Counted from the first letter of the stretch, positions 1 to 7,339 are shown. The stretch is DNA of 13,168 nucleotides from Alphaproteobacteria bacterium (GCA_024279575.1 JAJRRJ010000020.1:1-13168); one strand, 5' to 3'. Notes: generated by a model from the letters alone, not told the origin. A program made the numbers and translations.

Positions 1-693
1 ACCTATGCAGAGGTGCACCTTTTGGAGGGGTTTGATGAAGTCGTTCTGGCCACAGGTGTCTCTCCAAAAAAGCCAGACATTGAGGGGATTGGGCATACGA
101 AAGTGATTTCTTATCTGGAGGCGATCACGGGGGCAAAACCTGTTGGCCAACGGGTTGCGATCATTGGAGCCGGGGGCATTGGGTTTGATACGGCGGAATT
201 TCTGCTTGTGGGGGATGAAAGCAAACCAGCGAGCCTCGCAGAATTTCAAGCCAAGTGGGGGGTCGACAAAAACTGGACAAATGAACGTGCACTGGAAAAT
301 GGGGGGCTGGCAGCGCGCCCTCACCCGCCCCGCCCCGCACGCAAAGTGTTTTTATTGCAAAGGGGCGAAAAATTCGGACGCTCGTTGGGAAAAACCACCG
401 GATGGATCCACAAGGCTGAAATGGCTTTGGGGGGGGTGAAAATGCTGGGTGGCGTCACCTACAAATCAATTGACGATATCGGATTGCATATTGAAATCGG
501 GGGCGAAGCGCAAACGCTTGAAGTGGATACAGTGGTGATTTGTGCCGGACAGATTTCAAACGCACAGCTTGAGGGGCCTTTGTTGAAGGCTGGCATTTCG
601 ACTCAGTTAATCGGTGGAGCCGATGAAGCGGGAGAGCTGGATGCCAAACGGGCCATTTTGCAGGGCATGAAACTGGCACAATCCTTTTCTTAA
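1..693 (+). CDS. fadH: 2,4-dienoyl-CoA reductase (NADPH), C-terminal part, cut by window start
   Basis: This is the last 230 residues of a FadH-type enzyme, which reduces 2,4-dienoyl-CoA during beta-oxidation of unsaturated fatty acids. The family (about 670 residues) has an N-terminal FMN/4Fe-4S TIM barrel followed by FAD and NADPH domains; only the latter part is visible. The reading frame is open from base 1. EVVLATGVSPKKP lies near the start, and a Rossmann dinucleotide motif IIGAGGIGFDTAEF follows at about residues 53-66. The C-terminal tail, with ICAGQISN and GELDAKRAILQGMKLA, matches the end of FadH-type proteins. A run of eight G at 429-436 lies inside the frame without breaking it. 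The next gene is 208 bases away on the same strand and probably has its own promoter. A related NADH:flavin oxidoreductase/trimethylamine dehydrogenase-type enzyme is the main alternative, because the discriminating N-terminal barrel is missing. Confidence 0.85.
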   Translation, partial: TYAEVHLLEGFDEVVLATGVSPKKPDIEGIGHTKVISYLEAITGAKPVGQRVAIIGAGGIGFDTAEFLLVGDESKPASLAEFQAKWGVDKNWTNERALENGGLAARPHPPRPARKVFLLQRGEKFGRSLGKTTGWIHKAEMALGGVKMLGGVTYKSIDDIGLHIEIGGEAQTLEVDTVVICAGQISNAQLEGPLLKAGISTQLIGGADEAGELDAKRAILQGMKLAQSFS

Positions 694-768
694 CACGTTA
701 GCGGAAAGCTTCGTTTCGGTTTCAAAACATCAAAATTTACATTTTTGAACAGTAATTTTCCGCGTAAG

Positions 769-786
769 CTTTCATTGAACTTTCGT
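769..786 (+). promoter_or_regulatory. Candidate Pho box (PhoB binding site) upstream of the phosphate transporter
   Basis: Two 7-base direct repeats, CTTTCAT (769-775) and CTTTCGT (780-786), are separated by four bases (TGAA), which gives the 11-base periodicity of a PhoB site. Against the textbook unit CTGTCAT they match 6/7 and 5/7. An A-rich stretch that could hold a -10 element (GATAAA, about 807-812) lies downstream. The site is 116 bases upstream of the chosen start of a PiT phosphate transporter, which makes phosphate control plausible. The match is imperfect and unsupported by other genomes. Confidence 0.4.
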
Positions 787-901
787 ATTATTTTCGCCCA
801 AAAACAGATAAAAAATACCGCTGTTCAGGTGCTTGCGTATCTGGTTTTTTCCCTATATACCGCCACACAGACCTCGGGAATCAATTTGGCGGACAGATTT
901 C

Positions 902-2401
902 ATGGACACTAAAAAGCCCACCCTGGATAAAGACCTGGACAAATTCTGGTCGTTTGAAAAAGCCACCTCGCTGGTAGCACGCGGATATGTCGCGCCAGGA
1001 TTGGCTTTTGTATTTATCGCCATTGTTGCTGTGGTGGCGGGTTCATACTTTTCAGAATCAAACAATGTTTGGCTGATTGTGGCAGCAGCGGCAATCGGTG
1101 GGTACATGGCACTAAACATCGGGGCCAACGATGTTGCTAACAATGTTGGCCCTGCGGTCGGCTCCAACGCCATGACCATGGGAACAGCGCTGATAATTGC
1201 TGCAATATTTGAAAGTGCCGGTGCTCTGATTGCGGGGGGCGACGTGGTCAGTACCATTTCCAAAGGTATTATCAACGTCGAAGCTATTGCGGACTATCAG
1301 GTGTTTAATGCGGCCATGATGGCAGCGCTGGTTTCAGCCGCGCTATGGGTCAATCTGGCAACATGGGTTGGCGCTCCGGTGTCCACTACTCACTCAATTG
1401 TGGGGGGGGTGATGGGGGCGGGAATTGCGGCGGCGGGCTTTAGTGCCGTGAACTGGCCCATGATGGGGGCAATTGCTTCAAGCTGGGTAATTTCGCCGGT
1501 ATTGGGGGGGGTGATTGCCGCCCTTTTTCTTGCGCTCATCAAAGACAGGATAATATATCAGGTCGACAAAATCGTCGCGGCAAAACGCTGGGTCCCTATT
1601 CTAATTGCCATTATGGCGGGCACGTTTGCAGCCTACCTTGCAATGAAGGGACTGAAAAAAATCATCAAGATTGATCTGAGTTCGGCGCTGATGATCGGGG
1701 TCGGCGTATTTGTGCTTACCTGGATTATAACAATCCCGCTTATTGCCAAACAGGCCAAGGGGATGGAAAACCGCAACCAGTCTGTGCGCAAACTGTTTGC
1801 CATTCCTCTGGTGTTTTCTGCCGCGCTTTTATCATTTGCCCATGGGGCCAATGACGTTGCCAACGCTGTTGGCCCTCTGGCGGCGATCGTGCATTCCGTT
1901 GAGCTTGGGGATGTGGCAACCAAAGTTTCGATACCGCTTTGGGTAATGATTGTGGGGGCGATGGGGATTTCCCTTGGACTGTTTTTGTTTGGTCCAAAGC
2001 TTATTCGCATGGTGGGGCAGCAAATCACCAAACTCAATCCCATACGCGCCTATTGCGTTGCTCTTTCAGCCGCAATCACTGTGATCATTGCCTCTGCGCT
2101 TGGGCTGCCGGTCAGCTCAACCCACATTGCGGTAGGTGCTGTGTTCGGGGTTGGTTTTTTTCGGGAATGGTTCACAGCCAATTCCAAGAAACGCAAAGCC
2201 CAGGTTACTGCACACCAGAGTAAAAAAGTGAAAAACGGAGAACTGGCCAAGGTGGCCGGCAACGGCATTGCGCGGCGCAAACTGGTGCGCCGTTCCCATG
2301 TGATTACCATCGCTTCGGCCTGGGTTATCACTGTTCCGGCGGCGGCGGGATTATCTGCTTTAGTGTTTTTTATTCTGCGCGCGGTTATGGCTCCCGGTTG
2401 A
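902..2401 (+). CDS. pit: Inorganic phosphate transporter, PiT (PHO4) family
   Basis: A 499-residue inner-membrane transporter of the PiT family, which takes up phosphate as a metal-phosphate complex or with cations. The two inverted PHO4 signature repeats are clear: GANDVANNVGP at residues 74-84 and GANDVANAVGP at 315-325. Each is followed by a PVS(T/S)TH motif (APVSTTHS near 158, LPVSSTH in the C-terminal half). Roughly ten or more hydrophobic helices are visible, with a charged linker around 285-297 and another basic loop near 440-465. The frame is open upstream to a TTG at 833, but the ATG at 902 is preferred: it is preceded by GGCGGACAG about ten bases upstream, and the extra 23 residues are proline- and arginine-rich and unlike the family. 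The gene carries two runs of eight G (1402-1409 and 1504-1511). It converges on the next gene with only 21 bases between the stops. Phosphate versus sulfate specificity is inferred from the family. Confidence 0.93.
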   Translation: MDTKKPTLDKDLDKFWSFEKATSLVARGYVAPGLAFVFIAIVAVVAGSYFSESNNVWLIVAAAAIGGYMALNIGANDVANNVGPAVGSNAMTMGTALIIAAIFESAGALIAGGDVVSTISKGIINVEAIADYQVFNAAMMAALVSAALWVNLATWVGAPVSTTHSIVGGVMGAGIAAAGFSAVNWPMMGAIASSWVISPVLGGVIAALFLALIKDRIIYQVDKIVAAKRWVPILIAIMAGTFAAYLAMKGLKKIIKIDLSSALMIGVGVFVLTWIITIPLIAKQAKGMENRNQSVRKLFAIPLVFSAALLSFAHGANDVANAVGPLAAIVHSVELGDVATKVSIPLWVMIVGAMGISLGLFLFGPKLIRMVGQQITKLNPIRAYCVALSAAITVIIASALGLPVSSTHIAVGAVFGVGFFREWFTANSKKRKAQVTAHQSKKVKNGELAKVAGNGIARRKLVRRSHVITIASAWVITVPAAAGLSALVFFILRAVMAPG

Positions 2402-2422
2402 TTTTTGCAAAAAACCTGAACG

Positions 2423-2794
2423 CTATATATTGAGGCTTTTGCGCACAACGGTCCAGGTCAGGGTAAGGATAAACAGTATCCATGCCCGAATCGGGGGCGT
2501 ATGACGCGCACGAATTGCCCGATGAAATTCAGCGGAAGCGAAGACCGCATCCAGATTTTTTACTAATAATTCATCATGGATTGCCGCCCCCAGCAATACG
2601 CGCCGATCATGCGGACTTTGTAGCCACTCAAGCCAGCGCGGCACGGATATGTCAAATTCTGTGCCCTTTTCAATATGCAACAACCACCCGGAATGGGGGG
2701 CACCAATCTCCCAGACCACGTCACATTCCAGACGATACCGTGTGCGTGTACCCGGCACCAAATAGAACTCCTGACATTTGGTAAACATACTCAT
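2423..2794 (-). CDS. DUF1353-like small protein with C-terminal hydrophobic helix
   Basis: A 123-residue protein of unknown function. The middle resembles the DUF1353 pattern: an early W/hydrophobic strand region, FDISVPRW at about residues 55-62, LQSPHDRR, then GAAIHDELL and a helix AVFASAEFHRAIRA. The family typically shows a TDGASxPR-like motif followed by an AAxxHDxLY motif and a conserved D/F helix, so the order fits. The last 22 residues (RAWILFILTLTWTVV and a basic end) form a single transmembrane-like helix, so it may be tail-anchored. The ATG at 2794 is chosen because the frame opens further upstream only to a TTG at 2875 with no good ribosome site and 27 extra residues. An ATG two codons later (2788) is also possible. 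It converges on the phosphate transporter. No specific function can be assigned. Confidence 0.6.
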   Translation of the reverse strand: MSMFTKCQEFYLVPGTRTRYRLECDVVWEIGAPHSGWLLHIEKGTEFDISVPRWLEWLQSPHDRRVLLGAAIHDELLVKNLDAVFASAEFHRAIRARHTPPIRAWILFILTLTWTVVRKSLNI

Positions 2795-2860
2795 GAAGCA
2801 GAATCTCGTGTTGGCAGTTTTTACAATCCACGCTCCTATACACCAGAGTTGTTCTCTTGT

Positions 2861-2873
2861 GATAACGTTTATC
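2861..2873. promoter_or_regulatory. Short palindrome GATAA-CGT-TTATC upstream of the DUF1353-like gene
   Basis: A perfect 5-bp inverted repeat with a 3-base centre lies in the 152-base gap between the DUF1353-like gene and the universal stress gene. It is 67 bases upstream of the chosen start of the former, a normal distance for an operator or promoter element. The sequence is AT-rich, so chance occurrence is quite possible. No regulator can be named. Confidence 0.2.
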
Positions 2874-2946
2874 AAGTTATTATTATTACGGGATAAAATC
2901 AGTGTGAATAAGAACTGACGTCCGTATAAAGGAAGATGGGGGGGCG

Positions 2947-3435
2947 CTATTTAACCGCCAGGCAGGTGCATTCTGCCCGCTCAAACACCGCATTTGAAAC
3001 ACTGCCAAAGGACGAGCGTTTCGACTGGGAAACGCCTCGGGAACCCAATACGATCGTATTGGCATGGATAGCCTTTGTCGCAATTAAAATGGCTTCCACC
3101 GGATCGCCCTCTTCTATGGCCAGAATTCTTGCACTCAGGCCACGATGGCGCACTTTTGCAGCCGCCTGTTCCAGAATTTTCTGCCCAACAGCCTTTATGA
3201 CAGCTTTTGAGGCTTTTCCGCTCGCACCTTTAGCCTGTGCCTGTAGAAGTGACCTCAATTTGGGACCAAAGTTTTTTGCAACCATCAGATTAAGTAATTT
3301 TTCCGCTTGTTTGGCTTCATCCACAACGTAAAGGAGATGAATTTTTCCATCATACTTTTCGACCAGATCACCCGCAATATGCACAGCCTTTAAGGCGTGA
3401 ACCGATCCATCTACGGGAACAAGAATGGTTTGCAT
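2947..3435 (-). CDS. Universal stress protein, UspA family, single domain
   Basis: A complete 162-residue cytoplasmic Usp domain. It begins with the family strand MQTILVPVDGS (conserved Asp at residue 9). The ATP-binding signature G-x2-G-x9-G-S is intact: GSRG at 131-134, nine residues, then GS at 144-145 and VSNAV. This suggests an ATP-binding Usp rather than a non-binding UspA type. A lysine- and alanine-rich helical insert (about 60-95, with repeated AKGASGKASKA-like composition) makes it slightly longer than the usual 140-150 residues. AGGA about 11 bases before the ATG can serve as ribosome site. It starts 26 bases after the stop of the SDR gene on the same strand, so the two are probably co-transcribed. 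The stimulus and partner cannot be read from sequence. Confidence 0.92.
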   Translation of the reverse strand: MQTILVPVDGSVHALKAVHIAGDLVEKYDGKIHLLYVVDEAKQAEKLLNLMVAKNFGPKLRSLLQAQAKGASGKASKAVIKAVGQKILEQAAAKVRHRGLSARILAIEEGDPVEAILIATKAIHANTIVLGSRGVSQSKRSSFGSVSNAVFERAECTCLAVK

Positions 3436-3461
3436 CAGCGCAGTTCCTATTCAATCAGCAG

Positions 3462-4166
3462 TCATGAAAGTATCCAGCCCCCATCCACATCGATGGTGGT
3501 GCCGGTGACAAAATCATTTTCTATTAAAAACAGGATACCTTTTGCGGCTTCCTCTGGCGTGCCAACACGTTTTATAAGGTTGTCCGCTGTCATTTTTTCA
3601 AACAAAGCATCGCGCTCTGGCGAATTTTCGCCAAACATGGGGGTTGCTATTGAGCCGGGGGACATCACATTTATCCGGCGCGGCGCAATTTCGGGGGCCA
3701 GGCCACGCACAAAGGCCTCCACCGCCCCGCCGACGGAAGAAAGTGCAATCTGGCCGGGCTTGCATTTACGGGCCGGGGCGCCGGAAACCAGCACAATACT
3801 TGCCTGTTTGCTCATATGGGGGGTGCCGTAACGCACGACATTTGTATAGCCCCACAGTTTATCGAATGAGGCCTGATAGCCATCCATGTCCATTTCAAGA
3901 AACGGGCCGACGGCGCGCCCTCCCCCGGTGGCCGCAGAGACAAGGATATCAAAACCGGTGTGCTTTTCAAAAATTTCCTGCAAGACTTTTGGATCCAGAA
4001 CATCGCCCTTTTCAAGGGTTATTCCAGCGGGCACATTTCCCGCTTTTTCCGGGTTGCGGCTCACGGCAAAAACGGTTGCGCCGCCTGCCGCCAGCATCAG
4101 GGATGTGGCAAGCCCGATCCCTGATGTGCCACCGAAAACAATGGCTTTTTTGCCCGTTATATTCAT
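3462..4166 (-). CDS. SDR-family NAD(P)-binding protein lacking the YxxxK catalytic pair
   Basis: A 234-residue Rossmann-fold protein of the short-chain dehydrogenase/reductase family. The cofactor motif G12-x3-G16-x-G18 (GGTSGIG) is intact, as are SPGSIATPM after the active-site region and the C-terminal VDGGW typical of classical SDRs. The catalytic serine is present (VLVSGAP, S128), but where YxxxK should stand the sequence reads A-L-S-S-V-G-G-A-V-E: Tyr is replaced by Leu142 and Lys by Gly146. The NNAG element is SAATGG. It can therefore bind nucleotide but is unlikely to catalyse by the classical mechanism. The ATG at 4166 is chosen because GGGGAAG stands six bases upstream; an in-frame ATG at 4181 has no ribosome site. 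It is followed after 26 bases by the universal stress gene and is divergent from the gene at 4231. The substrate is unknown. Confidence 0.85.
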   Translation of the reverse strand: MNITGKKAIVFGGTSGIGLATSLMLAAGGATVFAVSRNPEKAGNVPAGITLEKGDVLDPKVLQEIFEKHTGFDILVSAATGGGRAVGPFLEMDMDGYQASFDKLWGYTNVVRYGTPHMSKQASIVLVSGAPARKCKPGQIALSSVGGAVEAFVRGLAPEIAPRRINVMSPGSIATPMFGENSPERDALFEKMTADNLIKRVGTPEEAAKGILFLIENDFVTGTTIDVDGGWILS

Positions 4167-4230
4167 ATTCAACTTCCCCATATACTATTTCGCGGATATA
4201 TCGGATAAACTCAAACCAAGGATTCAAGCA

Positions 4231-4680
4231 GTGAATTACCTGTTAGGAATGTTTAAGGTATTTTTCTCTCTCATCAACCCTTTGCGCATCAATGAGATTG
4301 TAGTTTCCAAAATGTCGCAGGGCAAGTTGATCCATATCCGCAGACGACACTGGAATCAAATGCTTAAAGAACCCAGGGCCTATTTGCTGGGGTGGCGGAA
4401 AAGCCTAATTAGTTTCGACTTTCACATTCGACAAAACAGCTTTTCTCCAGAAAAGGCGGCGCAGGCTCGGGACTTTGCCGCACGAAGTGAACAAACACTC
4501 TGGCATTTGGAAATATTACTCAAGGAAGGGGAATTTCGCAAACAAGCGGACCGGGAAGTCGTGGAAGGATTATGCAGCAATTTGAACGAAGTGGCAGCGC
4601 AACTGCTAGATTCGGCAAACTGGCTCGACAAAACACTTCCGAAATCATCTCAAGGCGAGAGCAAGGCGCAGCCTGAATAG
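4231..4680 (+). CDS. Uncharacterised 149-residue protein
   Basis: I do not recognise this protein. The start is a GTG at 4231 with AAGGA eight bases upstream; ATG codons at 4249 and 4312 are alternatives with weaker ribosome sites. The N-terminus has a short hydrophobic stretch (LLGMFKVFFSLI, about residues 4-15), then a basic stretch with HIRRRHW and a tryptophan/aromatic segment (LLGWRKSLISFDFHI). From about 75 to 140 it is predicted by eye to be helical and charged, with alternating Glu/Lys/Leu, and it ends in a polar tail. It is divergent from the SDR gene, sharing a 64-base intergenic region, and lies 116 bases upstream of the glycyl radical enzyme start. Its frame stays open upstream through antisense SDR sequence, so an apparent longer reading frame there should be ignored. 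Confidence 0.6.
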   Translation: MNYLLGMFKVFFSLINPLRINEIVVSKMSQGKLIHIRRRHWNQMLKEPRAYLLGWRKSLISFDFHIRQNSFSPEKAAQARDFAARSEQTLWHLEILLKEGEFRKQADREVVEGLCSNLNEVAAQLLDSANWLDKTLPKSSQGESKAQPE

Positions 4681-4796
4681 TGTTAATGCAAATGTCACAA
4701 TAGATTTTGGTAGCGCTATTACATAAACACTCAATATCGCGTTTGGCGAATGAGCAAATTGAGTTTAGTATGGCAAAAAAGTGTGGAGTCATCCCA

Positions 4797-6332
4797 ATGC
4801 AGGATATTTCGGGCCGCCTAAGCAAAATCACCACCGACAAAACCCTCAGCCCGGCGCAACAGGCTCACTATCTGGCGCTTGAGGCTGAAAACTCGCTTCC
4901 CTACCCCGCCCTTGATGCCGATACACAGCAGGCACTTGATGAGCGGGTGATTTGTGACATGTTTGAGGGGCACGCACCCTATAAGCCCCGTTATGTTTTG
5001 CCCGATTATTCCAAAGTGCTTAAAAACGGTTCTGAGTATCTGGAGCTTGATGTGCCCCGGACATTGGATGAGGCGATCAACACGTTGATGATTGCCTATC
5101 ACCATGTGCCTTCAGTTACCGGCATGCCAGTTTACTTAGGGGATCTGGACAATCTGCTTATGCCCTTTTGTGAAGGGGTGGGCGAAGAAGAGCTCTATCG
5201 AAAAATCAAACTGTTCTGGCGCTATCTGGACCGGGTTCTGCCCGATGCGTTTATGCATGCCAATATCGGGCCCACTGATACCCCGGTGGCGCGGGCAATA
5301 TTGCGGGTGGATGCTGAACTGAAGCAAATTGCGCCCAACCTGACCTTTTTGTATGACCCCGATATTTCTACGCAAGAGATTTTGCGAATCGCAACTGACA
5401 ATATTGTCGAGTGTTCCAAGCCCCATATTGCCAATCATCCGGTGCATGCCCAAACTTTTGACGAGCGCGGCTATGGGATTGTAAGTTGTTATAATGCGTT
5501 GCCGGTGGCGGGGGGATCCTCCACCCTCACCCGGATAAATTTGAAAGAAGTGGCGTTGCGCTCGAAGAATGTTGCGCATTTTTTTGATACGGTTCTTCCA
5601 AAATATATAGCGCTGAACTTTTCCCTCACCAAGGCGCGCATTGATTTTTTATTCAATAAATCCAACTTTTTTGAGAGCTTTCTGGTTGAGGAAAAATGGA
5701 TTGACAGGGACAGATTTACTGCAATGTATGGTGTTTTTGCCATGGCCGAAGCGGTGAATATTTTGCAGAAAAAAGAGGGAGAAACCGGGGTTTACGGTGC
5801 CGATACGGCGGCTAACTCCCTTGGGTATAATATTTCAGAGTTTCTTGCCCGGGCAGTTGCAGAGCAGCCGATGCAAAATGTGTGGCGTGGTCGGGCCATG
5901 CTGCATGCGCAGGCCGGGCTAAGCAATGACATCGGTGCAACACCGGGCATACGTATTCCATATGGAGACGAACCTGACCCGATCAGCCACATAAATGCGC
6001 TGGCCCCTCACCATCAATATTATTCCTCCGGGATCAGTGAAATTCTAACCATGGATGAAACAATCAAGAACAATCCCGAGGCCATGTTCCAACTGTGTAA
6101 GGGCGCACTGGCACACGGGTTTCGCGAATTTACAGCCAATGTCGCCAGTAATGACCTTGTGCGGGTCACCGGCTATATGATCCGGCTTTCCGATGTGAAA
6201 AAATTCAATGCGCAAAAAGGCTCAAGAACCAACACGACCGGGCTTGGAGCGGAGGCGGCAGACCTGATGGGAATTTTAGACAGAAAACCGCGAGTTGTCG
6301 GCCATGAACTCTCCCCCAGCTATACTGAATAA
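4797..6332 (+). CDS. yjjI: YjjI-type glycyl radical enzyme
   Basis: A 511-residue protein, close to the length of E. coli YjjI (about 516), a pyruvate formate-lyase-like glycyl radical enzyme whose substrate is not established. The active-site cysteine sits in GIVSCYNALP (C231). The C-terminal radical loop reads LVRVTGYMIRL with glycine 459, followed by SRTNTTGLGAEAA as in YjjI proteins. ENSLPYPAL, PRYVLPDYSK, YHHVPSVTGMPVYLG, DAFMHANIGPTD and PYGDEPDPI are further family blocks. The ATG at 4797 is chosen: GGAG lies eight bases upstream, and the family N-terminus begins here. In-frame starts at 4770 (ATG) and 4707 (TTG) would add 9 or 30 residues not expected in the family. Glycyl radicals are destroyed by oxygen, so it should function anaerobically. 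It overlaps its activase gene by 29 bases. Confidence 0.93.
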   Translation: MQDISGRLSKITTDKTLSPAQQAHYLALEAENSLPYPALDADTQQALDERVICDMFEGHAPYKPRYVLPDYSKVLKNGSEYLELDVPRTLDEAINTLMIAYHHVPSVTGMPVYLGDLDNLLMPFCEGVGEEELYRKIKLFWRYLDRVLPDAFMHANIGPTDTPVARAILRVDAELKQIAPNLTFLYDPDISTQEILRIATDNIVECSKPHIANHPVHAQTFDERGYGIVSCYNALPVAGGSSTLTRINLKEVALRSKNVAHFFDTVLPKYIALNFSLTKARIDFLFNKSNFFESFLVEEKWIDRDRFTAMYGVFAMAEAVNILQKKEGETGVYGADTAANSLGYNISEFLARAVAEQPMQNVWRGRAMLHAQAGLSNDIGATPGIRIPYGDEPDPISHINALAPHHQYYSSGISEILTMDETIKNNPEAMFQLCKGALAHGFREFTANVASNDLVRVTGYMIRLSDVKKFNAQKGSRTNTTGLGAEAADLMGILDRKPRVVGHELSPSYTE

Positions 6333-7168
6333 AATTCTTCCCTATTCAGTGGTGGATGGGCCGGGCAACCGGTTGGTTTTGTTCTTTCAGGGCTGCAATT
6401 TCAAATGCATCACCTGCCACAACCCCTATACGATCGGGGTGTGTGACCATTGCGGAGACTGTGTTTCATCGTGCCATGCCGGGGCGCTCAAAATGGTTGC
6501 CGGCAAGGTGGTTTTTGATCAGGATTCCTGTGACCAGTGTGATGCCTGTCTAAATGCCTGCCCTATCAGTTCCAGCCCGATGACTGCGGCCTATTCTGTG
6601 GCGCAGATATTGGAGTTGATCCGAAAACATTTGCCGTTTTTAACCGGCATCACCGTATCGGGGGGGAATCAACCCTGCAGCTGAAGTTTATCAGAGAGTT
6701 ATTTGAAACTATCCGGTCCCATGCCGAATTTGATGACCTCACCTGTTTTATTGATACAAACGGAAACCTGGGGGAAAAATCATGGGCCAGCCTTTTGCCT
6801 GTGACCGATGGGGTGATGCTGGATATCAAGGCATTTTCTGATCACTTGCATCATGAATTAACCGGCCACAGCAACCAACGCTCCTTGTCAGCTGCAAAAA
6901 CTCTCAATGCAGCAGGCAAGTTATATGAGCTGCGATTTTTGCTGATACCGGGGAAAATGACACCGAAGAAGAGATCAAAAACCTGATTGATTTTTCCCTT
7001 GAGCTTAATCCTGATATCCGGGTGCGCCTGAATGCGTTTCAGCATCACGGGGTTAAGGGGGCTGCACTTGAGTGGGAAAAAATGAGTGAAGAAAAGATCA
7101 GGGAAATTGCCCGCACCCTTAACAATTCAGGCATAGCAAATGTGATGATACCTGCTATCTTTCAATAG
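6304..7168 (+). pseudogene. yjjW: YjjW-type glycyl radical enzyme activase (radical SAM), interrupted by two -1 frameshifts
   Basis: The partner that would generate the glycyl radical on YjjI using S-adenosylmethionine. It starts at ATG 6304 inside the end of yjjI. The radical-SAM cluster motif CX3CX2C is intact (C31, C35, C38), and a ferredoxin-like insert has two CxxCxxCxxxC motifs (C47-C57 and C76-C86), as in activases with extra 4Fe-4S clusters. The frame is lost after ITVSGG in a seven-G run (6660-6666). Reading continues one frame back as ESTLQLKF, restoring the expected SGGE SAM-binding motif. A second -1 shift near 6950-6958 (GGGG AAAA) restores NDTEEEIKNLIDF up to the stop at 7166-7168. 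The repaired protein would be about 288 residues, matching E. coli YjjW (about 287). The shifts may be real decay or homopolymer errors in the sequence. Confidence 0.88.
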
Positions 7169-7339
7169 GCACGTCGGGAACTGCCGAACTGAAAACTCAA
7201 AGCAACTCCATGGATGTTTTTTGGGTGTTTTTCTTGGTGATTTTTCCAAATTGTTGATACGGCGCCAAACAGGGGACCGGGAAGTGCTGCCTGAGAAGTA
7301 AATATAAGTTGCATTTGAAATCAAAAGTCAGCCCCTATC

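Noticed and set aside
833..901. N-terminal extension of the phosphate transporter from a TTG start
   Set aside because: The 23 extra residues are rich in Pro, Arg and Trp, unlike the family N-terminus, and the ATG at 902 has a plausible ribosome site.
853..1275. 140-residue minus-strand frame antisense to the phosphate transporter
   Set aside because: It lies entirely inside the transporter, whose signature motif is on the other strand; low-complexity Ala/Thr/Ile composition is typical of an antisense shadow.
2403..2415. TTTTTGCAAAAA after the phosphate transporter stop as a terminator
   Set aside because: It is a self-complementary AT-rich dodecamer with no room for a loop and no GC stem, so it is unlikely to terminate.
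3886..4230. Plus-strand frame extending the 149-residue protein by 115 residues
   Set aside because: It is antisense to the SDR gene, whose protein family match is strong; the GTG at 4231 has a good ribosome site.
4740..4756. TTGGCGAATGAGCAA as an FNR site for anaerobic control of yjjI
   Set aside because: It has a 15-base span and lacks the TTGAT-N4-ATCAA core; only the outer TTG and CAA match.
7169..7339. 171-base gap between yjjW and the DMT remnant as a possible small gene or RNA
   Set aside because: No frame with a ribosome site, no strong hairpin with a T tract and no similarity I recognise; I see nothing supportable there.
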